The notes below the pieces were generated by a model, which was not told the DNA's origin, ran no database searches, and saw nothing but the letters and a program-made list of their open reading frames with translations. From the NCBI GenBank assembly GCA_023053685.1, contig JALIGW010000002.1, positions 256,112,846-256,176,845 on the forward strand: a stretch of 64,000 nucleotides of DNA, written 5' to 3'. Source of the DNA: Diadophis punctatus similis (taxonomy: Eukaryota; Chordata; Lepidosauria; Squamata; Dipsadidae). Shown piece by piece: positions 63,377 through 64,000 of the stretch; within the stretch, counting starts at the first letter, position 1; every line of letters begins with the position of its first letter. The position numbers were made by a program, and so were the translations under genes.

Positions 63377-63920
63377 TTAGATAGATAATTGTAAAGAAAG
63401 AGCTGTTTTCTAGATATTTTCAAAGCTTTCATGACTCATGAATATAGAAATCATCATTCCAATATCACACCACTGTAAGCATGTAAACATACAAATACAA
63501 CCTAATGGAATTTCTAAAAAATTCAGAAGGAAATTCACTTGACTTTCTACACTTTGATCTTTTTCTCTAACCTGGTTATAATTTTCATTTCCCTTTTGCT
63601 TTGAAGATAATAATGGGCAGGACAATCAAGATTCCTGTGAACTGTTCCAAGTGATCAATGCTAAACATGCAATGGAGAAATTTGGATTTCGAATGGAATT
63701 CGAAAGCCATGAGAGAAACCAGTCAAAGAATTGGAATCAGGAAAACTCATATTCCACTGATGCTCCGATGCAAGACTTTCTTCCCCAACAAGATAAAATA
63801 AGGAAAAAATATATTGGGAAAAGTGTGAAGCTAATCAAAGCTAAAATACAAGTAAATGAACACTATTTAAGCCAAATCAAAGGAGACGATGCTATAAGAA
63901 GACACAACGGACAAAATTAA
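56916..63920 (+). CDS. SCAN-KRAB gene, unit D; frame ends before the zinc fingers
   Basis: Exons are 56916-57329, 57562-57676, 57799-57866, 59536-59665 and 63607-63920, all GT-AG and in phase. The frame ends at TAA 63918-63920 after RRHNGQN. Unit C reads ...NGQNYN there; D lacks one base (TTACAATGC versus TTAAATGC), which shifts the finger region out of frame. The predicted 346-residue protein has SCAN, linker, KRAB A box and spacer but no fingers. The stop is in the last exon, so nonsense-mediated decay might not act. It may be a pseudogene or a finger-less dimerising protein. Finger DNA continues past the window end. Confidence 0.85.
57562..57676 (+). CDS. Linker exon 2, unit D
   Basis: 115 bases, [20 protein letters not shown]..., open in phase. 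Confidence 0.8.
57799..57866 (+). CDS. Linker exon 3, unit D
   Basis: 68 bases, [20 protein letters not shown]. Confidence 0.8.
58146..58855 (-). mobile_element. L2/L3-type LINE, 5'-truncated, AATAG tail
   Basis: Same family as 335-2065; 3' end AATAGAATAGAATAG at 58146. It carries [19 protein letters not shown]. It is inserted in intron 3 of unit D; C lacks it. Confidence 0.8.
59042..59480 (-). mobile_element. Intronic CR1 LINE remnant, unit D
   Basis: Antisense CR1 piece shared with A-C, ending shortly before the KRAB acceptor. Confidence 0.65.
59536..59665 (+). CDS. KRAB A-box exon, unit D
   Basis: [36 protein letters not shown]. Intact, 130 bases. Confidence 0.9.
60075..60729. mobile_element. 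TIR DNA transposon copies, unit D intron
   Basis: A CAGGTAATCCCC fragment (60075-60280) and an element with CCGTATGTTTCAGAATATAAG and CTTATGGTCCAAAAATACGG ends (60282-60729). Confidence 0.6.
60780..61130. repeat. Hairpin-forming repeat
   Basis: Paired GCCTAAAGTA and TACTTTAGGC-type arms, two units; counterpart of 43530. Confidence 0.55.
61440..62245 (+). mobile_element. CR1 LINE 3' half, unit D intron
   Basis: [44 protein letters not shown]; stops follow. The 3' UTR ends near GGGGGTTGGACTAGAAGA. Confidence 0.8.
62309..63178. repeat. Long inverted repeat with hammerhead-like motifs (possible Penelope-like LTR pair)
   Basis: Arms of about 420 bases mirror around 62743, with a short spacer. 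Each outer end has CTGAAGA, a GATGAA/TTCATC hairpin and GAAAC (63097-63130 plus; 62357-62390 minus). Tandem AACCAATCAGAAC-like units lie within. No reverse transcriptase is present. Confidence 0.6.
63178..63385. repeat. GATA microsatellite
   Basis: About 200 bases of GATA with a short GATATA interruption at 63280-63315, directly abutting the inverted repeat. Confidence 0.97.
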
Positions 63921-64000
63921 ATGCAACATTCATTCCTTCTCTTGAGAATAAGTTCGTTAGATCTCAAAAAGCGATTGACACAAAAAAGACGCCTTATAAA
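63607..64000 (+). pseudogene. Zinc-finger exon start of unit D, frameshifted, cut by window end
   Basis: The spacer matches unit C, but after the deletion at about 63918 the following frame ([14 protein letters not shown]) is out of phase. The first base after the acceptor is A, not G, giving Asp for Gly at the junction. Confidence 0.85.

Overview
The window is vertebrate nuclear DNA, most likely from a colubroid snake. It has multi-exon SCAN-KRAB-C2H2 zinc-finger genes with GT-AG introns. It also has many CR1, L1, BovB and L2/L3-type LINE copies, hAT and other TIR transposons, a tRNA-derived SINE and long GATA and AATAG microsatellites. The AATAG-tailed L3/CR1-like LINE and the BovB fragment point to snakes. 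This is inference from repeat families; no species was identified.

Layout: four related gene units make up the cluster. Unit A (4050-5022, minus) is the 5' part of a gene whose KRAB and finger exons lie off the left edge. Unit B (15020-21757, plus) and unit C (38580-47025, plus) each have five coding exons that join in frame: SCAN, two linker exons, KRAB and a finger exon, giving about 667 aa with 11 fingers and about 820 aa with 16 fingers. Unit D (56916-63920, plus) has the same exons, but a 1-base deletion stops the reading frame before the first finger. Each unit has a CpG-rich promoter block upstream. A and B are head-to-head; B, C and D are tandem.

Between the units are five copies of a promoter module that I read as an MHC-type SXY module (X1 and X2 boxes, then an inverted CCAAT Y box, always 24 bases apart) at about 11.47, 13.12 (inverted), 28.44, 31.33 and 54.57 kb. 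Two are followed by GAAANNGAAA (ISRE-like) arrays. No MHC ectodomain exon was found, so these look like promoter and leader remnants carried along in the duplications. They hint that the cluster is in or derived from an MHC-linked region.

Mobile elements account for much of the rest: an apparently complete and very young Gypsy element (32213-36946) with matching 225-bp LTRs and a 5-bp target duplication; a broken chromodomain Gypsy (about 23.87-28.16 kb, minus) interrupted by an ORF2-less L1 flanked by 528-bp direct repeats; hAT elements with clear 8-bp duplications (9710, 15450, 22535, 48257, 53752); and a long inverted repeat at 62.3-63.2 kb with hammerhead-like motifs.

The SCAN-KRAB-ZNF proteins are expected to be nuclear DNA-binding repressors. 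The finger arrays have diverged strongly while the SCAN, linker and KRAB exons stayed alike.
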